Of a stretch of DNA of 64,000 bases, positions 8,523 to 16,976 are shown in pieces. The DNA is from an uncultured Mycobacteriaceae bacterium (GTDB lineage: Bacteria > Actinomycetota > Actinomycetes > Mycobacteriales > Mycobacteriaceae): positions 1-64,000 of the forward strand of contig CADEGF010000002.1 of the NCBI GenBank assembly GCA_902826815.1, written 5' to 3'. The notes below the pieces were generated by a model. It was not told where the DNA came from. It did no database searches and saw only the letters and a list, made by a program, of their open reading frames with translations. The position numbers and the translations under genes are program-made. The stretch's first letter is position 1. Each line of letters starts with the position of its first letter.

Positions 8523-9476
8523 ATGGGGACCGATGAGGAGCGCGCTGGGGTCAAGCTCACCAACCTCGACCAGCCGCTGAGCCCCGATGCGGGTGCGACG
8601 AAACGCGACCTGGTCGATTATCTGGACGCGATCGCGGACAGGATGCTGCCGGGACTCGCCGGTCGGCCGCTCACCGTACTTCGGATACTCCGCGGCCAGG
8701 ACCCGTTCATGCAGAAGAACGTTCCGCGCTACGCGCCGGACTGGGTGAAGACGGTGCCGATCTGGGCTGAAGCCTCCAAACGGGAGGTGCACTACGCGCT
8801 GTGCGACGACCGCAGAACCTTGCTGTGGTTCGCCAACCAACGCGCGGTCGAGTACCACCCGACGCTGGGCCTTGCCGACAACATCTACCTACCGACGCAT
8901 ATGGTGCTCGATCTCGATCCGCCGGGTGGCGCCGACTTCGCCGCCGTGGTCGCCGTCGCGCATCTCGTGCGTCAGGCGTTGACCGACAGCGGACTGAAGG
9001 GCGCGGTGAAGACGAGCGGCGCCAAGGGAATTCACATCTTCGTGCCCATCGACGACTCCGCACCGGTTGATGACGTCGCAGCGGCCACCCGTGCAGTGGC
9101 GGCGAGGGCGGAGGCACTCGACTCGGCCATCGCGACGACGGCATTCATCGTCGAAGACCGCGGCGGCAAGGTGTTCGTCGACTCCACCAGGGCGGGCGGC
9201 GCGACCGTCGCGGCCGCCTACAGCCCGCGCCTGCGGCCGGGCACACCCGTTTCGTTCCCGCTCGACTGGACGGACCTGGATCGCGCCGACCCCGCCGAGT
9301 TCACGGTTCACACCGCGATCGAAGCGCTCGACGGGCGTGATCCCTGGGCTGAGACGATGAGTGAACCTCAGCGTCTACCAATCGATTTGATCGAACAGGG
9401 CCGCACCATCCCGGTTGCCCGGGTGGCCGCGATGCACGAGGGCAAGCGTCGGGCCCGCGCTCGACGCCAAGCCTAG
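8523..9476 (+). CDS. Stand-alone LigD-type polymerase domain (PolD, AEP primase-polymerase)
   Basis: A 317-residue archaeo-eukaryotic primase-type polymerase, homologous to the polymerase domain of DNA ligase D. Such domains add NTPs at gaps and breaks in NHEJ and stress repair; mycobacteria encode stand-alone copies (PolD1/PolD2). Visible motifs: MVLDLDPPGG (about 119-128, the catalytic Asp pair), KTSGAKGIHIFVP (about 161-173, the SGxKGxH nucleotide-binding motif) and VFVDSTRAGG (about 219-228, third Asp). No ligase or nuclease domain is fused and no Ku or ligase gene is adjacent. ATG 8523. The stop overlaps the convergent nitroreductase stop through CTAG. Confidence 0.88.
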   Translation: MGTDEERAGVKLTNLDQPLSPDAGATKRDLVDYLDAIADRMLPGLAGRPLTVLRILRGQDPFMQKNVPRYAPDWVKTVPIWAEASKREVHYALCDDRRTLLWFANQRAVEYHPTLGLADNIYLPTHMVLDLDPPGGADFAAVVAVAHLVRQALTDSGLKGAVKTSGAKGIHIFVPIDDSAPVDDVAAATRAVAARAEALDSAIATTAFIVEDRGGKVFVDSTRAGGATVAAAYSPRLRPGTPVSFPLDWTDLDRADPAEFTVHTAIEALDGRDPWAETMSEPQRLPIDLIEQGRTIPVARVAAMHEGKRRARARRQA

Positions 9477-10138
9477 TCCTGGACGAACGTGACCGTCTCT
9501 TCGATGGGGGCACGCAGGGTCCGGATGTATTTCTCCGCGGGGTCCTGGTAGCCGATCGACATCCCGCAGAAGAGCATCAGCTCCTTGGGTGGCGCCACGA
9601 TGTCGGCAACGGTCGTGCGGACCTGAGACCACGCCATCTGCGGGCAGCTGTGCAGCCCCTCCGCGCGGAGAAGAAGCATCACCGACTGCAGATACATGCC
9701 CAGGTCGGCCCATTGGGGTCGGCCGAGATCGCGGTCGATGTAGCAGAACAGCGCGGCGGGCGCCCCGAAGCAGTCCCAGTTCGCGATGGCGGCCCGCTGC
9801 CGCGACTCCCAGTCGCCTCTGACGATGCCGAGAGCGCTGTAGCGGTCCCGACCGAAGCCGTTGCGCCGCTCGACGTACTTGGACCTCATCTCGTCGGGAT
9901 ACATCGTGAACTCCCGCTCGTCCCACGGGTCGCCGTTGGCGACACGCTCGGTGGCGATCTTCTTCAGGCGTGCCAGCGGTTCGCCGGTGACCACGTAGAT
10001 ATGCCACGGCTGCAGGTTGGATCCCGACGGCGCCCATGCCGCTGCCTTCAGCACCCGTTGTAGTACGTCGATCGGGACCGGCTCGTCGGTGAATCCGCGT
10101 ACCGCCCGCCTGGTGGTGACTGCCTCGTAAACGTCCAT
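9473..10138 (-). CDS. Nitroreductase family FMN-dependent oxidoreductase
   Basis: A 221-residue flavoprotein of the nitroreductase family (NAD(P)H:FMN-type reduction of nitro- or quinone-like compounds). Family signs: N-terminal YEAVTTRRAVRGFTDEPVP (FMN phosphate-binding Arg pair), AAWAPSGSNLQPWH near 33-46, GMYLQSVMLLLRAEGLHSCP near 150, and the C-terminal GMSIGYQDP. ATG 10138 begins the conserved domain; the longer open frame to 10303 adds unrelated residues and overlaps the next divergent gene. Substrate unknown. Confidence 0.88.
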   Translation of the reverse strand: MDVYEAVTTRRAVRGFTDEPVPIDVLQRVLKAAAWAPSGSNLQPWHIYVVTGEPLARLKKIATERVANGDPWDEREFTMYPDEMRSKYVERRNGFGRDRYSALGIVRGDWESRQRAAIANWDCFGAPAALFCYIDRDLGRPQWADLGMYLQSVMLLLRAEGLHSCPQMAWSQVRTTVADIVAPPKELMLFCGMSIGYQDPAEKYIRTLRAPIEETVTFVQD

Positions 10139-10272
10139 GCTCACAGCCTGATCGCCATTGGCGTCAGGCGAACCCTTGGAAATCCGTAGTCGTGGTCGCG
10201 GTGTCCATGGGCGGGATGACTCTCGCTGCGCCGACCCGTTGTTACTGACAGAGACCGGAGAAGGAGTGCGCC

Positions 10273-12003
10273 ATGACCAGCGTCGAACAACGGATCGCAA
10301 CATCGGTGCTCGTCATCGGGACCGGAGGCTCCGGGCTTCGCGCGGCCATCGAACTCGCCGAGCGGGGCGTCGACGTCCTCATCGTCGGCAAGCGGCCGAT
10401 GTCCGATGCGCACACCACGCTTGCCGCAGGCGGCATCAACGCCGCCCTGGCCACCATGGACGCTGAGGACACCTGGCAACAGCACGCGGCCGACACGATC
10501 ACCGAGAGCTATCTGCTGGCGGATCCCGTCACGGTGCAGACGGTGACCGAGGGCGCTGGCGAGTCCATCAAGGATCTCGAGCGCTGGGGCATGGCCTTCG
10601 CCCGCGAAGAGGACGGCCGGATCTCGCAACGCTTCTTCGGCGCCCACACCTACCGTCGAACCGCCTTCGCCGGCGACTACACCGGCCTGGAACTGCAGCG
10701 CACGCTGCTGCGGAGAACGAAGCAACTCAACATCGGTGTCCTCGACTCCGCCTACATCACCAAACTGTTGGTGCGAGACAACGTCATCTTCGGTGCGTAC
10801 GGCTTCAACCTGGTGACAGGAACCCGCTACACGATCCACGCGGACGCCGTCATTCTCGCTGCGGGCGGACACACCCGCATCTGGCGGCGCACGTCGTCAC
10901 GCCGCGACGAAAACACCGGTGACTCATTCCGGTTGGCCCTCGAAGCGGGTGGGCGGATCCGTGATGCGGAGCTTGTCCAGTTCCATCCGTCCGGTCTCAT
11001 CGAACCGGAGGACTCCGCGGGCACCCTGGTCTCGGAGGCCGCTCGCGGCGAGGGCGGCATCCTGCGCAATGACCTGGGTGAGCGCTTCATGAAGCGCTAT
11101 GACCCCGACCGGATGGAACTCTCCACCCGCGACAGGGTCGCGCTCGCCGCGTACACCGAGATCAGGGAGGGACGCGGGACTGCGCGGGGCGGTGTCTGGC
11201 TGGACGTCTCGCATCTGCCGCGGACCCAGATCATGGAACGTCTGCCGCGCGTCTACCAGACGTTGATGGAACTGCAACTGCTCGACATCACCACCACACC
11301 CATCGAGATCGCGCCCACTGCGCACTACTCGATGGGCGGTGTGTGGGTCCGGCCAGAGGACCACAGCACCGACGTGGAGGGCCTGTACGCGATCGGCGAA
11401 GCGTCGAGCGGGCTGCACGGCGCCAACCGTCTCGGCGGCAACTCGCTGATCGAACTGCTGGTGTACGGCAAGATCGTCGGCCGCGCCGCCGCCGAGTACT
11501 CCAACCGGCTCGACGCTCAACAGCGTTCTCGGACTGCAGTTTCGGCCGCCCGAGGCGAAATCGATGCCGTGCTGTCCATCAACGGTGCCGAGAACGTCCG
11601 GTTTCTTCAGCGCGCGCTTCGCAACGCCATGACCGAACACGCCGGGGTGGTACGCGATGAGGCCGGGCTGCTCGACGGGCTCGACAAGGTGAGTGAGGTC
11701 GAGGAGCGCTCGACCGATCTCGGTGTGCATCCCGATATCGCCGGGTTCTCCGACCTCGCCCACGCCTTCGACCTGAAGGCCAGCGCGATCGCGGCAAGGG
11801 CCACCATCGAATCGGCGCTGGAACGCAGGGAGACCCGCGGCTGCCACAATCGCTCGGACTACCCCGATCGCGACGAATCGCTGAACGTCAACCTGGTGTG
11901 GTCAGGGCCGGGACAGATTGAACGCCAACCGATCCCGGGTATCCCAACCGATATCGCGGCGCGGATGCGCGAGGTGTCCAGTCACGGCAAGCTCGTCGAG
12001 TGA
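10273..12003 (+). CDS. Succinate dehydrogenase/fumarate reductase-type flavoprotein (L-aspartate oxidase-like)
   Basis: A 576-residue FAD protein of the SdhA/FrdA/NadB superfamily. FAD motif VIGTGGSGLRAAIELAERG (14-32), HTTLAAGGINAAL, active-site blocks HPTAHYSMGG-like IAPTAHYSMGGVWV near 345 and GLYAIGEASSGLHGANRLGGNSL near 370, catalytic ERF-like segment near 273, and the SdhA C-terminal domain (RNRSDYP-type CHNRSDYPD). A strong site (GAGAAGGAG) precedes ATG 10273. No sdhB, C or D genes are adjacent, so it is not obviously part of a classical complex II operon; a soluble oxidase/fumarate reductase role is possible. Confidence 0.87.
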   Translation: MTSVEQRIATSVLVIGTGGSGLRAAIELAERGVDVLIVGKRPMSDAHTTLAAGGINAALATMDAEDTWQQHAADTITESYLLADPVTVQTVTEGAGESIKDLERWGMAFAREEDGRISQRFFGAHTYRRTAFAGDYTGLELQRTLLRRTKQLNIGVLDSAYITKLLVRDNVIFGAYGFNLVTGTRYTIHADAVILAAGGHTRIWRRTSSRRDENTGDSFRLALEAGGRIRDAELVQFHPSGLIEPEDSAGTLVSEAARGEGGILRNDLGERFMKRYDPDRMELSTRDRVALAAYTEIREGRGTARGGVWLDVSHLPRTQIMERLPRVYQTLMELQLLDITTTPIEIAPTAHYSMGGVWVRPEDHSTDVEGLYAIGEASSGLHGANRLGGNSLIELLVYGKIVGRAAAEYSNRLDAQQRSRTAVSAARGEIDAVLSINGAENVRFLQRALRNAMTEHAGVVRDEAGLLDGLDKVSEVEERSTDLGVHPDIAGFSDLAHAFDLKASAIAARATIESALERRETRGCHNRSDYPDRDESLNVNLVWSGPGQIERQPIPGIPTDIAARMREVSSHGKLVE

Positions 12004-12024
12004 AGGCGCAGGCGTGCCCCACTG

Positions 12025-13188
12025 CTATTGGTCGCGCTCCAGTGAGATGACGGTGATGTCAGGGCGCGCCCCGACCCGTACCGGCGGGCCCCAGAAGCCG
12101 GCGCCCCTTGTGACGTAGAGCTGCGTCCCGTCGACCGTCGAAAGCCCGGCGAGCGAGGGCTGCACGGCGCGGACGATGTAATGGAACGGCCACATCTGGC
12201 CGCCGTGGGTGTGTCCGGACAACTGCAGGTCGATGTCGTGTGCAGCGGCTTGTGTCACCTGAATCGGTTGGTGGGCAAGCAGAATCGTCGGGCGCGACCT
12301 GTCGACTCCGGACAGCGCGCGGTCGAAGTCGGGTGGGTCCGAATGCTCCTCGCCCGCGACGTCGTTCACGCCCACGAGGTCGAAGGCGGCAGCCCCGCGC
12401 CGGATCGCGGTGTTCTCGTTGCGCAGCGGCTGCACGCCGAGTCGTTCGAGTTCGCGCAGCCAGGATGCGGTGTCGTCGACGAAGTATTCGTGGTTGCCGG
12501 TAACGAAGAATGCGCCGTCGCGGGAGACCAAGTCCTGCAACGGTTCCGCCGCCGAACCGAGCTCTTCCACCGTCCCGTCCACCAGGTCGCCGACGATCGC
12601 GACCAGGTCCGGCTCGGTCTCGTTGATTGTCCGGACTATCCGTTCGGTGTGGGCGCGACCGGCCAGCGGGCCGAGGTGGATATCGGACACCACGGCGATG
12701 CGGAAACCGTTGAACGCCGGGTCGAGGCGACGTAGCCGCACAGGGACGCGAAGCGTGTCGGGTGGGCCGAGCGCACTGGCCATCCCGACCCCGACCAGGC
12801 CGACCGATGCGGCGCCGGCGGCGGCGCCACCTGCCCTGGCGAGAAAGATCCGTCGGCTCACCGCCGAACCGGCTGCCTCGGGCTGCTGCGGCGGCTCGCG
12901 CTTCACCCACCGCCGCAACACAAGTCGGACCGGCTCGAGCACCAGCAGGGTGAGGAACAGGTAGACGATCAGCCCGAACCACACGTAGCCCGGCCACGCG
13001 AGCCAGGGCGAGTCCCGCCACCCGAGCAGCCTCGGAAGTAGCAGGGTCGCCATCAGGAGAACCAGCAGCGCGACGAAAGCACCGGTGAGCACCAGCCGAA
13101 CACGGCCGGTGGTGGTGTCCTTGATCAGCCGTTTCCACACGTACAAGTGCATCAGCCCGATGACGGTGCCGAGGACGACGATGAACAT
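12025..13188 (-). CDS. Membrane-anchored metallophosphoesterase (YaeI-like)
   Basis: A 387-residue calcineurin-like phosphoesterase. Four N-terminal hydrophobic segments, a Tat-like/anchor stretch after SRRIFLARAGG, then the metal-site series: DIHLGPLAG, GDLVDG, GNHEYFVD, LLAHQP and SGHTHGGQMWP. The fold binds two metals and hydrolyses phosphoesters; YaeI relatives act on UDP-diacylglucosamine or similar lipids, but substrate is not certain. ATG 13188 follows the stop of the upstream lipoprotein gene by 2 bases, so they form an operon. A paralogue with the same layout sits at 27647-28837. Confidence 0.9.
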   Translation of the reverse strand: MFIVVLGTVIGLMHLYVWKRLIKDTTTGRVRLVLTGAFVALLVLLMATLLLPRLLGWRDSPWLAWPGYVWFGLIVYLFLTLLVLEPVRLVLRRWVKREPPQQPEAAGSAVSRRIFLARAGGAAAGAASVGLVGVGMASALGPPDTLRVPVRLRRLDPAFNGFRIAVVSDIHLGPLAGRAHTERIVRTINETEPDLVAIVGDLVDGTVEELGSAAEPLQDLVSRDGAFFVTGNHEYFVDDTASWLRELERLGVQPLRNENTAIRRGAAAFDLVGVNDVAGEEHSDPPDFDRALSGVDRSRPTILLAHQPIQVTQAAAHDIDLQLSGHTHGGQMWPFHYIVRAVQPSLAGLSTVDGTQLYVTRGAGFWGPPVRVGARPDITVISLERDQ

Positions 13189-13190
13189 CG

Positions 13191-14381
13191 TCAGCAGGTC
13201 AGCGGCGGTAGGGCATCGATGCGGATGACGCCTGCGCTCGTCGGCGGCTCCTTTGCCGCGGCGCCGAGCCCGAGTGCGACGGATCCGCCGTTCGCGCCGC
13301 CGACCGACGGGCGAAGGTAGGTGACGGCGCCCGATCGCGTGTCGACGATGGCGGCGGAGGTATCGGATCTACCGTCGTCGCGCCCTCGCTCGATGACCAC
13401 ATACGAGCCGACCACCTGCAGCGGCAACGGCTCGTTCTTTCCCCCCGCCGGAAGCTTGCCCGTGATGCGCACCAACCCGGCCTTCGGTGACCAGTACGCG
13501 AGACCGTGCTCGCCTTCGGTGGTGCCAGTTGCCCACGCGTAGACGTTGCCGTCGGTGGCGAGCGTGAACTGGTCGCGGCCGGTTCCGAGGGCACCGGCCA
13601 CAGCCGGCGGTAACGCGTCGGGGATCTTCAGCTCGGTCCTGGTGCCTGCGGCCTGGTCCCAGGCCACCTCCCATGACAGGCCGGCGGCGGTAGTCCGCAC
13701 GTTGCGCATCTCGCCGGACGCCACGTCGGTCACGGCGCCGGTGTTGAGGTCATAGGACCTGATCGTGCCGCTATCTCCTGGATAGGTGTCGCGAGTGATC
13801 CAGTAGACCTTGCCGCCGAAGAGGGTGAACGAGTCGATGGTCTTGCCGCCGGACTCGAGGTCCTCCGGCGGGCTCTCCACGACCGTCCTTTCGGCACCGC
13901 CCTGGCGATCGATGACGTCGACACGCATCAGCGTGGGAAGGACTCCGTTGGCACCCCGCGGGGAGTGCACCACACCGACGACGACCCAGCGGTCATCCAG
14001 CGCCACGGACCCGACCTGATTCTCATCCGGCTCACGGACCTCATAGATCTCGCTGATGGACTTGTCGGCGCCGATCAGCAGGACGTCGCGGGTACCGCCA
14101 TCGTCGCGCGAGACGGCGATCTCGCCTTGTCGCCCGACGGCCATCGGCACGTTCGAGACACCGCCGGTGTCGACGGCGCTCTCATCGATCGCCTTCTGCC
14201 AGGCCGCGGGTACCGGCGTCTCGCAGGACGCCACGGTGGTCGATTCGGGCGCGGCGACCGTCGTCATCGTGGTTGTCGCGGCCCTCTCGGCGTCGGACCC
14301 GTTCGCGCACGCAGCCGAGGCGACCGTCAGCATGGCGACCGCAACGGCGCCTGCGCAGGCGCGCACCGCAACATCGACCAC
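13191..14381 (-). CDS. Putative lipoprotein with beta-propeller-like repeats
   Basis: A 396-residue exported protein of unknown function. The N-terminus is a signal peptide ending in a lipobox-like TVASAAC (Cys near 24), followed by a Thr-rich linker and a domain of repeated beta-rich blocks (DRWVVVGVVHSPRG, GKVYWITRDTYPGD, GNVYAWATG, GSYVVIERG) that resemble propeller blades or a TolB-like sensor. It ends in a Cys. GTG 14381 is used. It is the first gene of an operon with the metallophosphoesterase, suggesting a joint cell-surface role (inference). Confidence 0.8.
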   Translation of the reverse strand: MVDVAVRACAGAVAVAMLTVASAACANGSDAERAATTTMTTVAAPESTTVASCETPVPAAWQKAIDESAVDTGGVSNVPMAVGRQGEIAVSRDDGGTRDVLLIGADKSISEIYEVREPDENQVGSVALDDRWVVVGVVHSPRGANGVLPTLMRVDVIDRQGGAERTVVESPPEDLESGGKTIDSFTLFGGKVYWITRDTYPGDSGTIRSYDLNTGAVTDVASGEMRNVRTTAAGLSWEVAWDQAAGTRTELKIPDALPPAVAGALGTGRDQFTLATDGNVYAWATGTTEGEHGLAYWSPKAGLVRITGKLPAGGKNEPLPLQVVGSYVVIERGRDDGRSDTSAAIVDTRSGAVTYLRPSVGGANGGSVALGLGAAAKEPPTSAGVIRIDALPPLTC

Positions 14382-14536
14382 ATTCGGAGACTAGCCGCTG
14401 CGCCCTCCTTCGGCGTCTCAGGCGCAAGCGGGGCCGAGCTCGCGGGAGCGTTTCGATTCGCCGATCTCGGGCAATTCTCCTGCGCACGTAGCTGCGTCAG
14501 CCCTGTTGCGGCTACGGCGAGAGAAAGGATCGCAGC

Positions 14537-14737
14537 ATGGCGCTCGACGATAACGACATCACCACATCCGGCGGAGGAGAGGGCACCGCAGACGGCGGCG
14601 CGGGTGAAGGCCCCGCTGACGGCGGCTCGAACCCAGAAGGCCACGACGGCGGAGCAGACGGCAGCGCGGGTGAAGGCCCGGCCGACGGCGGCTCCAATCC
14701 AGAAGGCCACGACGGCGGAGCAGACGGCAGCGCCTGA
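14537..14737 (+). CDS. Repetitive Asp/Gly-rich small peptide, candidate modified-peptide precursor (BatC-like)
   Basis: A 66-residue peptide: a short leader-like MALDDNDITTSGGG, then two nearly perfect copies (22-43 and 44-65) of a 22-residue unit rich in Gly, Asp, Ala, Glu with one His each (AGEGPADGGSNPEGHDGG...). No hydrophobic segment and no Cys. AAAGGA 10 bases upstream supports ATG 14537. The stop is 10 bp before the Cupin_4/JmjC oxygenase gene, which is in turn fused by ATGA overlap to the sucrase/ferredoxin-like gene. I recall mycobacterial proteins of similar N-terminus and repeats annotated only as BatC. Role as substrate of the neighbouring oxygenase is inference. Confidence 0.8.
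   Translation: MALDDNDITTSGGGEGTADGGAGEGPADGGSNPEGHDGGADGSAGEGPADGGSNPEGHDGGADGSA
14600..14731 (+). repeat. Two tandem 66-bp in-frame repeats
   Basis: Direct repeats 14600-14665 and 14666-14731, differing at only a few mostly third-codon bases while encoding an identical 22-residue unit. Synonymous differences with unchanged protein argue for selection on the peptide rather than a very recent duplication. Confidence 0.9.
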
Positions 14738-14747
14738 CGGCGCCTCG

Positions 14748-15956
14748 ATGCTGAGCCGCTGCATCTCTATCGATCCGCAGACATTCGCGACCGAGTACTG
14801 GGGTCGTGAGCCGCTGCTCAGCCCGTCAGAAGCGCTCCCCCGCGACTTCGGCGATCTGCTGTCGACTTCCTCGGTCGATGAGTTGATCGCCGAGCGCGGG
14901 GTGCGCGCTCCGTTCATCCGGCTCGCCAAAGAGGGCGATGTTCTGGTCAAGGACTGCTACCTGGGCCCTGCAGGCTTCGGCGCCGAAATGCCGGACCAGG
15001 TCGACTCCGCCAAGGTGCTGGCGCAGTTCACCGGCGGGGCCACCATCGTGCTGCAGGGTCTGCACCGGCTGTGGCCGCCGCTGATCGACTTCGTCCGCGA
15101 GGCCGTCGACGAACTCGGTCATCCCGTGCAGGCCAACGCATACATCACGCCACCGGCCAACCGCGGCTTCGATCCGCACTACGACGTCCACGACGTCTTC
15201 GTCCTGCAGGCGGCGGGACAGAAGCGGTGGATCGTTCACGAACCTGTGCATGACCATCCGCTGCCGTCGCAGCCGTGGACCCAGCACCGCGAGGCGATCG
15301 CAGCGCGCGTCGCCGACGACCCGGTGATCGACGCCGTGCTCTCGCGGGGCGACGCGCTGTACCTGCCGCGAGGGTGGATCCATTCGGCGAAGGCCATGGA
15401 GACCACGTCGGTCCACCTCACCATCGGGGTGTCCCCGCTGACCGGAATCGACGTCGCGCGAACGGTGATCGATGAACTGGCGAGGATCGACGCGTTCAGG
15501 AAGTCACTTCCGATGGGCGCCGACCCTGCCGATCGAGATGAGATCATCGCCTCGGTGACCAAAGTGATGGCGGAAGTGGTCGACGCACTGCGCGACGAGG
15601 CGTCGATGCTGAGCGACGGCGCGGCCACCAGGCTGATACAGCGGCATGCCGACCGGACCCGACCCGTGGCGGTCCGTCCCCTTGCGTCCCTGCGGGCCGG
15701 TGAAAACGCCTCCGCCGCAAGGGTTCACTGGCGGCACGGGCTAGTCGCCACGATCGAGCATACGAACGGGCGCGTGGTGCTGCGGCTGCCCGACAAGGTG
15801 ATGACACTGCCCATGTCGTGCACCGAGGCAGTCACGGCGCTGCGTACCGGACAGGTCGCCGACGCGAGCACCCTGCCCGACCTCGACCACGCCGACGCGA
15901 CGGTGCTGATCCGCAGGCTGCTGCGGGAGGCGGTTCTGGTACCGGTCGACGAATGA
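14748..15956 (+). CDS. JmjC/Cupin_4 family 2-oxoglutarate oxygenase (ROX-like)
   Basis: A 402-residue protein of the ribosomal-oxygenase-type Cupin_4/JmjC family (YcfD, NO66, MINA53), Fe(II)/2-oxoglutarate enzymes that hydroxylate Arg or His side chains of proteins. Visible: N-terminal FATEYWGREPLL, NAYITPPANRGFDPHYDVHDVFVLQ with the HxD iron site near 145, GQKRWIVHEP, GDALYLPRGWIHSA with the second His near 208, and a C-terminal dimerisation/winged-helix-like region. ATG 14748 matches the family start although the frame is open much further upstream. It follows the small repeat peptide by 10 bp and overlaps the next gene by ATGA, so all three are likely translated together. Confidence 0.88.
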   Translation: MLSRCISIDPQTFATEYWGREPLLSPSEALPRDFGDLLSTSSVDELIAERGVRAPFIRLAKEGDVLVKDCYLGPAGFGAEMPDQVDSAKVLAQFTGGATIVLQGLHRLWPPLIDFVREAVDELGHPVQANAYITPPANRGFDPHYDVHDVFVLQAAGQKRWIVHEPVHDHPLPSQPWTQHREAIAARVADDPVIDAVLSRGDALYLPRGWIHSAKAMETTSVHLTIGVSPLTGIDVARTVIDELARIDAFRKSLPMGADPADRDEIIASVTKVMAEVVDALRDEASMLSDGAATRLIQRHADRTRPVAVRPLASLRAGENASAARVHWRHGLVATIEHTNGRVVLRLPDKVMTLPMSCTEAVTALRTGQVADASTLPDLDHADATVLIRRLLREAVLVPVDE

Positions 15957-16864
15957 CGGCTGCGAGACGGGCGCCGTGCAGTGACCAGTCGCTGGCCCGG
16001 GACGATCCGTTATACGGAACGGCCTCTGCCGGGTTCTCCTGGGTGCTGCTCGAATTGCCCGGCGCCTGGGGGCATTCGGCGTTTGTGCAGTCGCCGAACA
16101 TCATCGACCCCGATCTCGGGTGGGCGATCGTTCGTCGTTTCGAGACGGCGAAGATGCGTATCGCGGCGATCCGCCGTCCCGGCCGGCGAGCGGCCGAACC
16201 GCATTGGCGGTGGTTCGTCGCGCATTCGCGTGAGGGCAGTGAAGCGCTTTACCGCGGGGCCGTCAGCGGCCCGCGCGACTATCTGGACATCGCGCTCGAC
16301 GGCAGTGACGGCACCCTGTCGACCGACCCCGTCGTGGCGGTCTGTGCGCACGGCAAGCATGACCAGTGCTGCGCCGTCCGGGGTCGGAGCGCGTGTCAGG
16401 CGATCGCTGCGCAGTATCCTGAATTCACCTGGGAGTGTTCTCATTTGGGTGGCGACCGGTTCGCCGCCACCATGCTCGTGCTGCCAGAAGGGCTCTGCTA
16501 CGGGCGGGTCGATGCGGCGGAATCGGCGAATCTGGTTCGGCTTTACCTCGAAGGCCGTCTCGACAACACATTCCTGCGCGGCCGGACATCACTCCCACAT
16601 GCGGTGCAGGCCGCCCAGTACTTCGCCCGCGAGGCGTACGGCGACGACCGCATCGCGAGCCTGTCGCCACTGTCGGTCGACAAGGGCGACCACAGAATCC
16701 ACGTACGGCTGCGCGGGAACACCGGTCCGATCGAGATCGTTCTGACCGAGGAGTTGTCCGGGCCGCTTCTGTCGCAAAGGCATTGGGATGTGGAAGGTAG
16801 CTTCCGGGTTTTCGTGCTGGGGTCGATTAAAGCCTCGTTACCCGGGAACATGAATTGGAAGTGA
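15953..16864 (+). CDS. Sucrase/ferredoxin-like Fe-S protein
   Basis: A 303-residue member of the sucrase/ferredoxin-like family (PF06999), a thioredoxin-fold [2Fe-2S] ferredoxin. The cluster ligands are visible as CAHGKHDQCCAVRGR (near 122-136) and the ECSHLGGDRFAATMLVLPEG block near 160. The N-terminus (CSDQSLARDDPLYGTA) is typical. ATG 15953 overlaps the oxygenase stop (ATGA). In this cluster it could supply electrons to, or assemble, the iron centre of the neighbouring oxygenase (inference); the biochemical function of the family is poorly known. Confidence 0.87.
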   Translation: MTAARRAPCSDQSLARDDPLYGTASAGFSWVLLELPGAWGHSAFVQSPNIIDPDLGWAIVRRFETAKMRIAAIRRPGRRAAEPHWRWFVAHSREGSEALYRGAVSGPRDYLDIALDGSDGTLSTDPVVAVCAHGKHDQCCAVRGRSACQAIAAQYPEFTWECSHLGGDRFAATMLVLPEGLCYGRVDAAESANLVRLYLEGRLDNTFLRGRTSLPHAVQAAQYFAREAYGDDRIASLSPLSVDKGDHRIHVRLRGNTGPIEIVLTEELSGPLLSQRHWDVEGSFRVFVLGSIKASLPGNMNWK

Positions 16865-16901
16865 TCGATTTCCCTTCCATTATCAATCTATATCGCACTG
16901 G

Positions 16902-16921
16902 GGGGCTTGCGGCAAGGCCCC
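16902..16921 (+). promoter_or_regulatory. Rifamycin-associated element (RAE) upstream of helR
   Basis: GGGGCTTGC-G-GCAAGGCCCC is an interrupted inverted repeat that matches the RAE known from rifampicin-inducible actinobacterial genes. It sits about 7 bases after a TATATC -10-like hexamer (16889-16894), i.e. at the presumed transcription start. Confidence 0.8.
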
Positions 16922-16976
16922 GGTGATGGCTCACAATCTTCCGTCTAGCCGACAAACCCGCACCACCTGGAGGCAT

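Noticed and set aside
101-9476. CTAG stop overlaps at 101-104 and 9473-9476 as a special signal.
   Set aside because: CTAG naturally contains stop codons on both strands; tail-to-tail sharing is a simple consequence of tight packing.
14600-14731. Possible CRISPR or simple satellite array at the tandem repeat.
   Set aside because: Only two copies, no spacers, in frame in a gene with a ribosome site, and the differences between copies are synonymous.
13965-15956. A 663-codon open frame that fuses an antisense region of the lipoprotein gene, the repeat peptide region and the Cupin_4 oxygenase.
   Set aside because: Upstream of 14748 it reads antisense to a real gene and then the wrong frame of the repeats; the oxygenase family start fits ATG 14748.
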